Below, piece by piece: positions 35,601 to 48,060 of a stretch of DNA of 64,000 bases. The notes under the pieces were generated by a model. The model saw only the letters and a program-made list of their open reading frames with translations, made no database searches and was not told where the DNA came from. The DNA lies in the NCBI GenBank assembly GCA_003049465.1, contig PYSS01000013.1, positions 210,360 to 274,359 of the forward strand. The letters run 5' to 3'. Within the stretch, counting starts at the first letter, position 1. The number at the start of each line of letters is the position of its first letter. This stretch comes from Magnaporthiopsis rhizophila (lineage: Eukaryota > Ascomycota > Sordariomycetes > Magnaporthales > Magnaporthaceae). The translations under genes and the position numbers were made by a program.

Positions 35601-38600
35601 TTAGACGCATCGACAACAACCGCTTCGAGTGGAAAGTATGGTGCGAAGTACTGGCTGGAGAATGCAACCGTGCTATGGTCGTTGTCATGGCGGTCGCCAT
35701 AGTCTGCAAAGGCGCTGTGAAAGTCAGAATGGCGTCCTGTGGAGGCAGATAATTCGCGCTTATGCCCTGCTGTGCTCCCCGTCCGCTGCTGATCCAGTCT
35801 GGTCAAGGGCCGAAGCTGGCCCTGCTGTTTGGACTGTAGGCTTGATCTTTTAGATGAGGGGCGAGAGCTGCGCGGACGAACAATGCTCCTCGTGCTGGAG
35901 CTGCTGGTGCTCGATAAGGAGAGAAAAGAGCTTTTTTTCTGCAGTCTCCGAGACCTCCTCGAAGTGCTCTTGGATGTGAGTGACGTCCTGTCGTCCCTCA
36001 AAGACTGGAGGTCTCCCGGAAGGGCTGGGTGAGGGATTGGCGGCACTGGCTGGGAGGTCGGGTCGACTGGATCTGGCTCGAATGGCCCAAACAGCTCGGG
36101 GAGAAGTAGGAACTCGGTCCGCTGGGTGCGCTGGTCTTCGCGTCGTATGAGCCCCTGCTGCAGTTCGCGATTTTTGGTGAATTCCGCCTTGCGGCCCACT
36201 ATGGCAAGATGCACACTCGTCCTTATAATGGCCTCAGCCTCGATCGGAAGCTGGGATCTGGACTTGTGACGGAGGGCAGACTCCGAGTTGACACATGCGA
36301 TCTCAATCCCGGGGACGTTGATGTTGGCGCGCTTGGAATAATGCGATCTTGCCCAGTCGTTGAACTTAACGTCGATAGACTCGGTCGACAGCAGAAACGC
36401 GGCCTCTTCTATGTGGAGCCAGAGCCGAACAGACTGCACAAAGACGCGCAGAAATGTGACGTCGTGCACTATGAGGGCCAATGCAGACACCAGAGCGTTC
36501 TCTTCGTCGTCGAACGAAAGGAGAAATCCTTTACCTCCGTTCGTGAGCGCGACGAGGAAGTCTGCCGTGCACTCTCCAGTGACGGCACCGATCGATATGT
36601 CCCAGTTACACAGATATGTGGGTTCCACGGGCGGGAGTCCAAAGAGACGATGGCCATACACATTCAAGCCATCGATAAAAAGCTGCGTGCTAGGCGTAGC
36701 ACTTATCGGAGTATCGGCTCCCCCGGCCTCTTTTCCGAGGGAGAGACTGAGAGGGGCCACGATCAGGTCGAGGTCCATGTAGTAGTTGGTAAAGCGAAGA
36801 TCCACCTCGACGCTTGCAGTATCGATCTGAATATGCTTCCGTGACGAATATAGATTGGCCGGCAGCAGGACTTTTGGGTCATCCGCTCTGACGCTGAGGA
36901 TCACATCCAAATCGTTGGACTTTTTTGTTGGTGGCTTGTTTGGAGGCTCTGCATCTGGATTTTCCTGCTTGAGGCGGAGAACCTCCTGGTACTCTTCCAG
37001 CGTCTTGAACTGAATATCATCGCCAAAGTAGTTATCCTTGAGCTTGAGAAAGTAACGTATGAGGAAGCCGTAAAGAGTAACGCATGGAGACTGGCCGCTA
37101 ATGTTCAGGACCAGGGTATCGGTGTTACCGAGAGCGGTGGTAGCGTTGTAGTGGTAGGCGCCGCTGAGATCAAGATTCTCTAGCGAGCCGAGATCCTTGG
37201 AGGCCAGGAATGCAGCCTGGGTATTCCAGGGAGGCACATGAAGCGCGAGAGCAAGAGCTTCGGCCTTGACGTCGAAGGGGACGGCGCTGCGCGGGGGCCT
37301 AAACTTGTCCAGAGGGATGCATGTGCCAACTTCGAGCAGCGGGCTCGACAAGATGATGAAGGCGTTGTCGTCGAAGTCGGTAGGGTTGTTGATGATGTTG
37401 GCATCGTTGATGTTGAGGTACACTTTGACATTACGAAAGTGAAGATCGAGATGATACTTGAAGGGGATAAAGACCATATAGTCGGCAGGAGGTCCGGTGG
37501 CCCAGTCATCAATCAGGTCGACGATAAGGAAGATGTGGTCTCGCAGTATGAACAGCTCGAGATCCTGGCAGTCTATGTCGAAGCGCCACTGTCTGAGGCT
37601 ATTCCACTTGAGCGGAGATGAGAGGTCACACGAAACCCGCGTCGCTCCGCCCGAGCGCCAGAAAAGCTCGTGGTTGACGCTGCTCGAGATCTCAGCCCCT
37701 GGAGGCAGGTCGACGCGCAAGTCCATCGCGTGCCCTGTCTCGCCAGCCACCATGTCCATGGAGAAGGCGATTGTGGCGTTGCCTGAAATCTTGAGGTCGA
37801 GCCAGCCGTATGGTCTCTGCTGCGCTGCCGCTGCCGCATCTGCCTTCTTGGGCTTACCGCGAGCCTTGCGCTTTGCCTCGGGCTGGCGAACGTTAGAGGT
37901 TCCCTTGTCTTGGCCTTTGTATCGCCAGTTCTTGGACTCTTCGCGGGTGGGGATCCGAAGCGTGACTTGGTCGTCGAGCTCGACCAGGAAGTCGAACTTG
38001 GTCGGCACCCTCCAGGCCCCAACAGGAAGCGGCTTGGCGGGAGTAGCATCTTTGCACAGCCCTGGAAAGAACACTCGCTGGAGATCGGCCCGCAACCTGT
38101 CGGTCCATGGACCGTAGCTGACCGTGCCGCCTCTGATAGCGAGGCTGATCCCCCATGCTGGCGGGTCGTCACCGTTGATATTTGTTGACGTGTGGCGTGC
38201 TCCCTTCTCATGCACATAGGGGGGTCGGCTGGTAACCTTGCTGACGGCGTCCCAGTACAGGGTCAAAGTGGCCTCGGGGCTGTCGACAACAGTCGTGATC
38301 GCAGCGTACTCGATTGCTGACCAGCGCGTCCGCTCGTCTTCGTCGCGATCATCGAGATACCTTGACAGGCCCTGCCAGTGGCTAGATCCGGGGACCGTGG
38401 TCGCTGCCGTGCCGAGGCCACTAGCCTGCGAATCGACCGAGAAAGACTCGACCGAGGTCCTCCAGTATGGCACAAGGTTACGAAGCTGGCCGTAGATCTT
38501 CCGCCTTTGTCTCTTGAACAAGGACTGCTTGTGACCCGGGTCCACGACCTCGGCCAGGTGTTTCTCCCTCGTAGCCTTGTTGGCCTGGTCCTCCCTGTAG

Positions 38601-39721
38601 TCTTCGTTGTCCCTGAACTCGACAATCGGGTGCTTGAACTTGATCTTGAATATCTGCCTGTACGGATCCACTGTTTCCGTTGCCGATGCATCGACCTCGC
38701 CGTTGAGACCGTCTGCTTTTATTATCAAGATCGCCTTGGTGTTCTCGTTGCCCATGACCAAAGCAGCCTTCTCGCAGGCTACGTTGATCGGGAATAGCTG
38801 TAGCAGCAGCGGCAGCTCGTCTTCGGGGGCCGGCGAGCCGTCGCCGGAATCATCGCCTCCTTCGGCATTCCCGTCGGGGTTGGGGCGAGCATTGTCTGGG
38901 CGAGGTTGCTTGACATGATCTGGAGGGGGTGTGCGCTTCCCCGGTAGGAGCCCACCGTCCTCATTCCCTCTGGTGTCTGTGGATGCTGTCCCCGGCGGCT
39001 CCTGTGGCTTCTCGGACGTGGTCGGTCGGGGTTCGTAGCTGAGGCTATCGTCGTCCAAGATCCCCTTGAGGATGAAGTCGTAGGCGGGGCTGCGGTTGTA
39101 CACGAACCACTCTAGCCCGACAAGCGAGACGTTGACCCGACACGGGACGCGAGATGTGCCAGGGCTGCCATTGGGGTTCGCGGTGCTCCCCTGTCCAGCC
39201 TCATCTGCATGGCCTTTACCCTTCTTCTCTTGCGACGCCGGCCCCTTTTCGATGCTTACGGAGCGGACCCTCCTCAGCCAATATGACCAGGTTATGTAGC
39301 CATGCTGGATCAGGATCGTCTCGTTGTTACCATAGTATCGTAGGCCAGTAAAAAAGATGCGGCCCGCAAGCAAGGAGACCTGCAGGGCTTGTATATCGAT
39401 GTATATTCGGTACTGGTGCCAGGTGTAGGCTCGTAGCGCCCATGATATTATCGATGCTAGGACTCGGTTGAAGTAGAGCACGAAGAATATGGACCTGGCC
39501 GAGACATGCGGGTTAGGGCTTTGCGCAGAGGTGAAACGCGACCGGGGAAGCCAGGCGGTTGGATGGGAACGCACAGCAGGGCGGCGACGATCATGTACGC
39601 GATGAATACGCTGGACGGTAATGGAGTCGGTCAGTCATCTCGCGGTCCCAACGGCAGCGTGCGCAGGGTTTCTAGGGGCGCCATACCCTTGGTTAACGCC
39701 ATCTTTAGCGAAGCCTGCCAT
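29642..39721 (-). CDS. CSF1: Csf1, giant bridge-like lipid transfer protein
   Basis: Csf1/BLTP1-family proteins form a long hydrophobic groove at membrane contact sites and move lipids from the ER. The minus-strand exons are 39721-39687 (35 nt), 39610-39575 (36 nt) and 39494-29642, giving 3307 residues, near the roughly 3000 of yeast Csf1. The two small exons code for MAGFAKDGVNQG and VFIAYMIVAALL; together with exon 3 they form the N-terminal ER membrane helix (VFIAYMIVAALLSIFFVLY). The conserved entrance RAYTWHQYRIYIDIQALQVS and GRIFFTGLRYYGNNETILIQ follows. The rest has the beta-rich repeated-groove character of the family, with disordered Ser/Arg-rich loops (about residues 1180-1260) and a C-terminal Lys/Glu-rich insert. 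The 9.85-kb third exon has no stop and needs no intron. The start is chosen because both mini-exons join in phase. Confidence 0.92.
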
Positions 39722-40671
39722 TTTCTCGACAGACGGCCTTCCACCAGGGCAACAGCTCCAGCTCTGGCTGCTCGTTCAGCGTAGCAATGACGTCGAGCTA
39801 GCCATGATGGTGTCGAAGCAACCGCCCGCCAGACCGACCACAGAGGTTGTTTGATTTACGTGGCGAAAGCGACTGGGATTAGGCCTCGGGACAACTGGGC
39901 GAGCAATCGGACTAGAAGGGCTAGAACGGGCTAGCAATGGCGGCTGTTCGAAGCGACGAAGTTGAAGATTGAGTAAAGTAATGGCATCGGTTACGTAGGA
40001 GCTCCAACTCGTGCTCCCCTGTGCAGCTTCAAAGCGCGTCAGTCGGCAGAACAAATTGCTGATGACAAGGGTCGCCCTGGCCGCAAGATCCGCGGGGTCC
40101 ACGCGGTCTTCTGTGCATCTTGCATACGGTAAAGAAGTGGGAAATCCCAGCCAATATCCATGCAGACTCGAAAACTCCATACTTTCGTTCATCGAAACCG
40201 TTGGGCATACTCTGTGCATGCATGATGTCGTAACTGATGGTATGAATAACTCCTAGGGTTCCAGCTGCAGCCATGCAAAGTTGTAGTCCCAGTTCGCCCC
40301 GAAAGGCTGGCACGGTTGACCACAGCACACGGAGCCCTGTCGGTAAGCCCCGCCCGGGGGTTTTTGGGGCCCCTGCTCCCCTATCGATTGGCCAGTGATA
40401 GCCTGGGGCGACAACGGCACCAACCGAAACTAAGGTAGTGCGCGTCATCTCTCGACAACTCCGCTGGTCACGGATGACAGCTTCAAGAACTCCAAACCCG
40501 CCTCCATCCAAACTCGACCGGTGCTCTGCTGCTGCCAAACCGGGGAACCTGCCCCTCCTTATCTCACTCTCTCCCAAGGCATGGCTTTGGCTCATCTAAC
40601 TGCGCTTTTCTCGCACTGACGCTCGTCGTGTCGATAACCTTCCGCCGTCTTTCGTCCAGACCGCAGAAATC
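39722..40671. other. divergent promoter between CSF1 and the TMEM184-like gene
   Basis: These 950 nt separate two gene starts pointing away from each other and must hold both promoters. A 147-codon frame (40,219-39,776 -) and a 188-codon frame (40,595-40,029 -) lack domains and end just before the CSF1 start; I treat them as chance. Confidence 0.55.
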
Positions 40672-42878
40672 ATGGTTGGAGGAACGGGTGAGAAGCTCGA
40701 GAGCACCCTCACGGCAGTCGCCGGTGTCGCGTCGCTCATCGCCACCTTTTTCTCCGTCATGTAAGCTGTGCTTTGCCGTCTTGTTCCACCATCCATCGTC
40801 TGTCCTGCGCCGCGCTAACCAGAGGACTCCTTGTCTGGCACAGTTCGATATGGCTCCAACTGTATGCTGCTGCTCCCGGCCGTCCCTCCCATACCGCGCG
40901 CCGCCCACTGACCAAGAAACCACAGCAAAAACTACCGCAAGCCACTACTACAACGATATGTCGTGCGCATCTTGTTAATGTATGGGCCATTACCAGTCTA
41001 CACACGCAACCGAACTGAGCGAAGCATGGGTGGACGTCCTTTCTGACTAGATGCGCCAACAGGGTGCCTCTATACTCCATCTCATCATGGTCGAGCATGG
41101 TATCACTCAAGCTAGCCGCCTGGTTCGACCCAGTGCGAGATATCTATGAGGTAGGTAGTCGGCCCCGGTCCCTTCCACAGCCGCTGCGTCCGCGAACTCA
41201 CCAAGCAAACCAATACGCCCCCAGGCCTTCACGATCTATACCTTCTTCCAGCTCCTCATTAACTACCTCGGCGGCGAGCGATCGCTCATCATCATGACAC
41301 ACGGCCGCGAGCCAGTGAGCCACGCGTGGCCCATGGACCACGTCTTCTCCAAGGCCGACATCTCGGACCCCTATACGTTTCTGGCCATCAAACGCGGTAT
41401 CCTACAGTACGCGTGGCTGAAGCCGCTGCTCGCGATGTCCGCCATCGTCATGAAGGCTACGGGGACCTACAAGGAGGGTTATATCGGCCTCGACTCTGGC
41501 TACACCTGGAGCGGTCTGATCTACAACGTCAGCATGACAGTCAGCTTATACTGTCTCGCCCTGTTCTGGGTGTGCATGCACGAGGACCTCAAGCCCTTCC
41601 GGCCTGTGCCCAAGTTTCTCTGTATCAAGCTCATCATCTTTGCCTCGTACTGGCAGGGCTTCTTCCTATCAATCCTCGTGTGGCTGGGTGCCATCACGGA
41701 CAAGGTCGAGGGCTACTCGCCTGACAATCTGGCCGCTGCGATCCAGGACTTCCTCATCTGCATCGAGATGCCCGTCTTCGCCGTCGCTCACTGGTACGCC
41801 TTCTCGTGGCACGACTTTGCCAACGACGCTGTGGAGGAGGCCCGCATGCCTGTCAAGTACGCCATCCGCGACGCCTTTGGTGTTCGCGACCTGATCGAGG
41901 ACTCAAAGGAGACTTTCAAGGGTGACAAGTACGGTTACCGCGCATTCGATTCGGGCGACCACATCATGGCCCACGAGAGCTCCACTTCTCGCCTTGCCCG
42001 AGTCCGCGCCGGCATGAGATACGAGCGCGGTGGCAAGGGCAAGTACTGGATCCCCAAGCCCGGCCAGATCACCTCGGATATCAACCCCTACACCCCCCTT
42101 CTAGGACCCGGCGGCGGCACCTCCAACGGCGAGACCAGTCGGTCGAGCTCTAGGGATACTTTCGGCACGACCGAGGATCCGGCCTTGGACCCAGACGAGG
42201 AGGCCCTGTATGATAAGGCCCGGGGGCTCGAGTATGGGGACTGGAATGTGAGTTTTCCTTGGTTGAGGGTTATAGATCTCCCGTGCCTTGTCACCAAATA
42301 CACTAACATGCAACATGCAGTACCCCGTGGTCGTCGCCAACATTCCAAAGAGGCCTTGGAACACCCCTCGAAATAGTAGTTACCAAGGCTCGAGTGATTC
42401 GATACCAACAAGGTCTTCTCTAGCCGTTGATGTCGCAAGACCGAAAAAGAAGAAGCCAAAGTCCAGCCCCCTCAGTGGCTCGAGCGGAGCAGCAGGAGCC
42501 TCAGCGGATGACGAGGGCGTGATCGTGAGCAGCAGCAAGAAAAAGACGTCCAAGAAGGACAAGGGAAAGCAGACGGCGTCAGCCGACTCCGGGAGGGCAA
42601 CATCGCCGCACGGGACCCGCCGACCTGGAGTGCAGGCCGCCGAGAAGCCCGCTCTGTCCGAGATCCCGATAGACGTCTCCAACGTTCCAACTGCCGATGG
42701 TGATGAGAGCCCGAGCGCAGCAGACTCGGCCACCGCGGCGGCAGCAGAGGACGCGGGCCACTGGGACAGGGAGGCCCAGTCGCCTGTGGCCGTCTCGCCC
42801 AAGTACGACATCGACGAGGAGGACATGCGTGACGTCTGGGGCGGCGGAGATCAGTCAGGAAGCCGGAAGCATCTGTGA
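40672..42878 (+). CDS. TMEM184/OST-alpha (DUF300) family multi-spanning membrane protein
   Basis: The exons are 40672-40760, 40844-40861 (18 nt), 40926-40979, 41063-41150, 41225-42247 and 42321-42878, giving 609 residues with every junction in phase. The family has about seven membrane helices and is related to the organic solute transporter alpha subunit; human TMEM184 proteins are poorly characterised. Signatures seen are KNYRKPLLQRYVVRILLMVP, SLKLAAWFDPVRDIYEAFTI, FTFFQLLINYLGGERSLI-like YTFFQLLINYLGGERSLI, and FASYWQGFFLSILVWLGAI. The C-terminal half is cytosolic and Ser/Lys-rich, with conserved MPVKYAIRDAFGVRDLIEDSKETF. The last intron has a CACTAACATG branch site. Function in fungi is not established; a vacuolar or plasma-membrane role is only a guess. 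Confidence 0.92.
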
Positions 42879-43930
42879 TGTGCGTGCTCAAGAGTGGAAG
42901 CCAGGGATACAAAATGAAACAGCACACTCTCTGTGAATTTGTCATGTTTTGCTTGCAATTTTATATGCTTGACTTTTTTGTTGTTTTCTTTTTCCTTGAG
43001 ATACCCGTCTTACGGCAAATGTTCTTATCTCTTGTTGGTTTGGTTTGCGTTTCTATCCCCATCTAAGCCAGCGCGTGTATTCGATGTTATCTACTAGTTA
43101 AGCAAAGCATTGTGTGTTGGGGGCCTCGATGGTCATCACTTGGTGCGGCTCTCAATGTCTAAATGCGTGAACGGCATCTTATAGGGAGGGACACATAAGG
43201 TGTCTCTCGGCCGGCGCGCGCGCGTCTGTTTCTTGTGATAGCCATCCCAAGCCAGACAGCGACTACCTGAAAAAAAAGAAAAAAAAAAAAAAAAAAAAAC
43301 CAACTCCTTTTATCCTCCCGTCGTCGTGTTGAAAATGGGGAACCGGGTGAGTGAGCCCGGCCCCGACGAAGAATAAGCCACCTCCGCCATTCGTTCCCGT
43401 CCGTCCATTCTAGTTAAGAGATTGGACCCCCCTTGGGATACAAAAAATAAAAGAGATAACAGTAATAAAGATATTGAGGGGAAAAAAAAGAAACTGGTAA
43501 AAATAAAATCATGTATCCGATCGTTCCGGCGTGAATTGCCAGTGTCCGGGGAGGGGTGGGGTATCGTTGAGATATAATGTATGCTCCGTCGTGTGTGGAC
43601 TTTTTTTTGTCCGTCCCCCTTCCGCCAGCAATCTCGATTTCCTTCGTGATGCTGGACTTCTTTTAGCCCAGCCCTATTGGTTCCAGAAATGCTCCTTCTT
43701 TTTTGTTGAAAAATTCGCTCGCAGTCAGATTTTGCCCTTTCATTTTCGGGCCCCGTAACGCCCCTAGGTAGGAAGGAAGAAAGAAACAAAGAAAGCAGAT
43801 GATTGTGCGCCCCGCATCGTCATGTGTAAGAAAATGGATGATTAAAAATGAGAGCGAAGGCGTAAGAAGGCAAAGCAAGAAATAATGTCCAAGGATAGGT
43901 TAGGTAGTCTGGGAGTCGGCGAAGACCTGC
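42879..43930. other. convergent intergenic region
   Basis: The region holds the 3' ends of the TMEM184-like gene (+) and the folate reductase gene (-). It contains an A-rich homopolymer at about 43,270-43,299, a short (GC)n-like CGCGCGCG stretch near 43,215, and CTAGGTA-type motifs near 43,762 and 43,895. No gene seen. Confidence 0.6.
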
Positions 43931-45906
43931 CTAGGCGGCAACCGCGGTCGCCACGCTGCGGGCAGTCTGGTGGGTGCCGTTAGTGACCGAGGTCCCGTTG
44001 GTGCCATTGGCCTCTGGTCCATGGTCAACTGGGACCACGACCTCCTTGTCCAGGTCCGGGACCGTTATGTCCTTGAGCAAGTCGAAGATTGTCCGTGGCG
44101 AGTGGAAATCGTTGTTCACTTTGTAGGAACATATTAGTCGATGAAGTTATTTCCCAATGTGTATGCCAAAAGACAGCAAAATAGGTGGTCAGGGGTCGTT
44201 CACTTACCGATATTGACCAGGTACCACTCCTGCATCATCTTCTGGATCAGGACACGGCTTGGCGAGTTGGCTTCGTGACAGCGAGCCCACTCCATTCCCA
44301 GTTGGAATGCCTCATCCTTCCAGGCCAGGAAGCTGATGCCCTCGACCACGGTCGGCTGCACAATCTCCTTGCCCGGGAAGACTCCCCAGGTGACGGCGTT
44401 GGGTCCCTCATAGGTGGCGTTGGTCTGCAGGTCTCCAGACTTGGTGACGGCGTAGTAGGTAAGGTCCGGGTGCGTGTGCAGGCGGCTCTTGATCTCGGCA
44501 AAGAGGCTTGGGTGCACGAGCAACTCCAGATACGCCTTCTGGTAGACGTAGCCGTTCGGCGGACCCCAGCCGTGCACGGGGTGGGTCGATTTGACCCCGT
44601 TGATGGCCGGCTGCGAGTTGATGGTGATGAGGCCGCGCCTGTTGAGGTCCAGCAGGTCGTCCTTTATCAGCTCTCCCTCGCCCGTGAGCGGGGCCTCACT
44701 CCAGGGCAGCGTGGCGATCTCCTTGTTGACATATCGGATGAAGAGCGAGGCCACGTCCTTGAAAGATCGTGGCTCGCCAAACTTTTGCCTATTCTGCTCG
44801 TTGGTACCGACCAGCCCGATTCCGTACGCGTCCAGCTCGCCAAAGGCGGGGGACCGCGAGTCTCCCCAGCGGCCGTTGGGGAACTCGTCCCAGTCCTGCG
44901 TGCGCATAACGTACGACTTGTTGCGGTTCCGCCAGAAAATGGGGCGAACGTCCTCGCCGCGACGCCCCAAGCCAAGCGACTGTTTCCACGGGAGAGCCTG
45001 CTTGAGCGGCTTCGTTGGGGACGGCAACCAGCTGAGCTCCTCGAGGATCATGGTGGTGGACTGAGCCAGGTTCATGGTGTAGAAGTGGAGGTGGCGTATG
45101 CCGCCCGCCAGAATCTTGCGGCACATTTCAACAACGAGCTCCTTCCCCATGACCCGCACGGCGGCATCGTCGTTCTTGACAGGCTCTAGACGGCGAATCC
45201 ACTCGTCGGGGATACGGGCCTGCATGTGGTTGGCGCGGCGCAGAAAGCTCGCGTAGGTGGCGATAGGCATGATCCCCGGGATTATGGGGATGGTGATGCC
45301 CCTCTCGCGCACCCGGCCAACCCAGCGCAGGAAGTTTTCGACATCGTAGAACATCTGGGTGACGATGAAGGAGGCGCCCATGTCGACCTTCTCCTTGAGG
45401 TGGTCCAACAGCGAGTCCTCGTCCTTGTTGTCGTCACACCCCTCAGGGTAGCCGGCGACGCCTATGTCGAAATGGTCGCCATAGGTCTTGCGGATGTGGG
45501 CGACGAGGTCGCGGGCGTAGTGGAATCCGTCCTGGGCGGCCTCCCACTTCTCCTTGTCCCTAGGAGGATCGCCGCGCAGGGCGAGGATGTTTGTGCAGCC
45601 GGCCTTGTAGGCCTTGGCGAGAGCGTCGTTGACCTTTTCGACACCCATATCGGTACAGGTGAGGTGCATGCATGTCTCAAGGCCAAAGTACGTCTGGGCC
45701 TGAGTGACCATCTCGCACGTAAGCTCGGCGATGCGGCCACCAGCACCCCAGGTGATGTCGATGAACTTGGGACCGAGGTGGTACATGCGCTCCATGCGGT
45801 CGTAGAGGTTTTGCACACCTTGAGCTGTCTTGGGCGGGAAGTATTCGAACGAGAAGGACGGATTTCCCGTCCTGTCGGCCTCAGCCAGCATCTCCCTGAT
45901 GTGCAT
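43931..45906 (-). CDS. MET13: methylenetetrahydrofolate reductase (Met13 type)
   Basis: It reduces 5,10-methylene-THF to 5-methyl-THF, the methyl donor for methionine synthesis. The minus-strand exons are 45906-44208 and 44118-43931, giving 628 residues. The catalytic TIM barrel (about 1-300) shows SFEYFPPKTAQGVQNLYDRM, FIDITWGAGG, HLTCTDM, LALRGDPP and FIVTQMFYD, all family signatures. The C-terminal part (about 320-590) carries the eukaryotic regulatory domain, including GELDAYGIGL and VTWGVFPGKEIVQPTVVEG. The last exon begins inside the conserved LVNIVNNDF and ends in a short Asn-Gly-Thr repeat tail. The start MHIREMLAEADRTG aligns with the yeast Met13 N-terminus. A candidate 5' UTR intron is listed separately. 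Confidence 0.95.
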
Positions 45907-48060
45907 GTTGAGGGGAGCCTCAGGGGGCGGATCCTGGTTTAGGGGAAAACGTGAGAGCCACCAGACCCTCGGAGCTATAAAGACAGTAGGTATGGAGGTA
46001 GGTAGGAGGTAGATGGGTAGGTATTATGTGCCTGATTAGAGAGAATGGCGGAGGTTGGTCAGTACAGGAGCTAGACGGTAGTGCAACGTTTAATTGGGGG
46101 AGTTAAATGGCTGTGTGGCAATGTGTGATGGAATAAAGATGGGCAAGCCACGGAGAGGACGGCTCAGAAATTGGTGAGAAAGAAGCATGCTGGGACCCCG
46201 AGACGTCATGTAAAGACGCACGGATGCGTCCTGAGCCCCGCCACCGGAAAGGTCGTTAGGCATGTGCTGCTGCCAGTCGCTTGAGTCGACAAGGTTGGCG
46301 ACCAGGTACCGAGGCAGGGGAGTTGAGGCGACCAAAGGATGTGAAGTTTGGGTGAAAGGTGGCAGCATAAGGGTCGGAGTCATAACCCCAAGTGGCGGTC
46401 TGGTTTGCGGAAGGCGATGCAAGGACGACGACTCTGCTCCAAAAGCATGACGCGTGATGATGTGGCGGGAAGCAAACGGCCTTTGGAAAGATATAGCATG
46501 CCAGGAGCCAAACAGGCATAATCAGGGAGGGTGCGGTCCAAAGCAGAAAGCGACATGGAGAGATGGGGCCGAACATTCGATGGCAAGCACGGGACAAAGC
46601 GTTGGAACTTACCTTGCAGTCTAGAAATTACGGCAGCATATGCCCGTCTCCTTCACGCACCGAAGAGCAGGCTGAAGCGAAGGAGGAAAAAGGGAGAATC
46701 TCGAGCCGGACTGGTTGTGGAGAAACCCGATGGGGAGGAGAAGACAGGAAGGTAGAATAGAAATAAATAAGGCGGGCCGATGCCGAGACGGTGTGGTAGC
46801 ACCGCACCTCCCAACCCATTGATCCAGTTCCAAGAACCACCCCGAGGCTGGCAGACCCCGGTGCTGGCGGTCTGTATTCCTCCAGTGTAGCACGCAGGCG
46901 CAGTGCTTAGTCCAGCCGGTCGGGAAGCAGCTTCTGAGAAGAGGGTGGGGTGGGCACAAGGGGACGTGGAACCCCGGAACACCACTTCACACTTCACACA
47001 AAGGAACAGGGTGCAGCCAGGCACGGAAAAGCAAGTCACATTCGTATTACCTGCCTATGTACATGGCGGCTGGGCCACCGTTTGTTTTTCACCGTCGTGT
47101 CTGGCTGCCCCGGAGGATGGCGAGTTAGGTTGCGCCTAAGTTTTTCTTGGGTCGAGGTCGCGTGGGCAGGGAACATCGGTGAGCTTGGGCTCAATCCATG
47201 GATGGTCCACGTACCCCGCGGCGGTGACGGGTGCCCGCACTGTGGCAGAGTGCAGGACAGCACAGGTTCTAGCCTCGTCCAAAATCCCTGTCCGCACCCA
47301 GCGTATCAATTGTTGTTGACGGCCGCGTGCCGCGGAGCCGCCGGTCAGTGCTGCGACAACCCCCCATACGGACACCCGAAACTGGTTGATCCTCAATTGC
47401 CCGCCCGAGAACCGCCTGCTACACGATGCGCTTGAAATTGAGGACATCGTTTGTATTCAACGCGCCCCTTCCCAAAGAATTGATGGTGGCTGGAATGTTG
47501 AGGCCAAGCCGGGAACTCTCCCTTGAACCCACCGCACCGCAGCTATGGTGGGGGTCCCAGGCCCCACCCATAGCTACACGTTGAAACGAAGGTGCGAGAT
47601 CGGCCCAGCGGCCCAGCATCAAACAACAACGGATCCGACGGGCGCCCCTCCTGCTTCAAACTCTGGCCGTTGGTGGCATTTTGATTTCAGGTAAAGTGCC
47701 TAGGTCCAGGCCCGGCGGACGACAGCGGCGGTCGCCGCCCAGCGTGCAAATGCAGCCGAGGTTGCCGAGTTGATGAACCCGGCCGTTGATTCGGATGAAT
47801 ACGAACCGCACAAGATGGCAGACGTGGCGGGCTGTTGAGTTATATCATGGCCAAGTGCTGATTCGTGACTGGGTCCATTTCATGGGAGCCCAAAAAAGAG
47901 GTACATATTAATATAGATGTGACCAACTAACAAGAATGGAGCTTGAGCAGTCCCAACATGTTCGTGGATACCCTTCCACTGCGCGTTTTGGGCGTTGGTC
48001 AAGCATCCATATGAAGCCGAGAGCTCCAGACATGAAAAAGCCGCGCGGCCAAGCGGGCTG
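45907..48060. other. leader and promoter of MET13, spacer to the bZIP gene
   Basis: This 2.15-kb stretch between two minus-strand genes has no convincing coding sequence. The part next to MET13 has a cluster of GGTAGGTA units at about 45,986-46,025 and the probable leader intron listed separately. Numerous short open frames on both strands lack domains and splice logic. Confidence 0.5.
45934..46612 (-). other. candidate 5' UTR intron of MET13
   Basis: On the minus strand an ideal donor (TGCAAG|GTAAGT) lies at 46,612 and a CAG acceptor (AAACCAG) at 45,936-45,934, 27 nt before the MET13 start. Removing this roughly 680-nt segment would give a compact leader and take out several upstream ATGs. 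There is no protein constraint here, so the call rests on the two splice motifs and position alone. Confidence 0.4.

Noticed and set aside
44185..45189. 334-codon frame antisense to the folate reductase
   Set aside because: Same shadow effect; no family signature and no promoter or splice logic.
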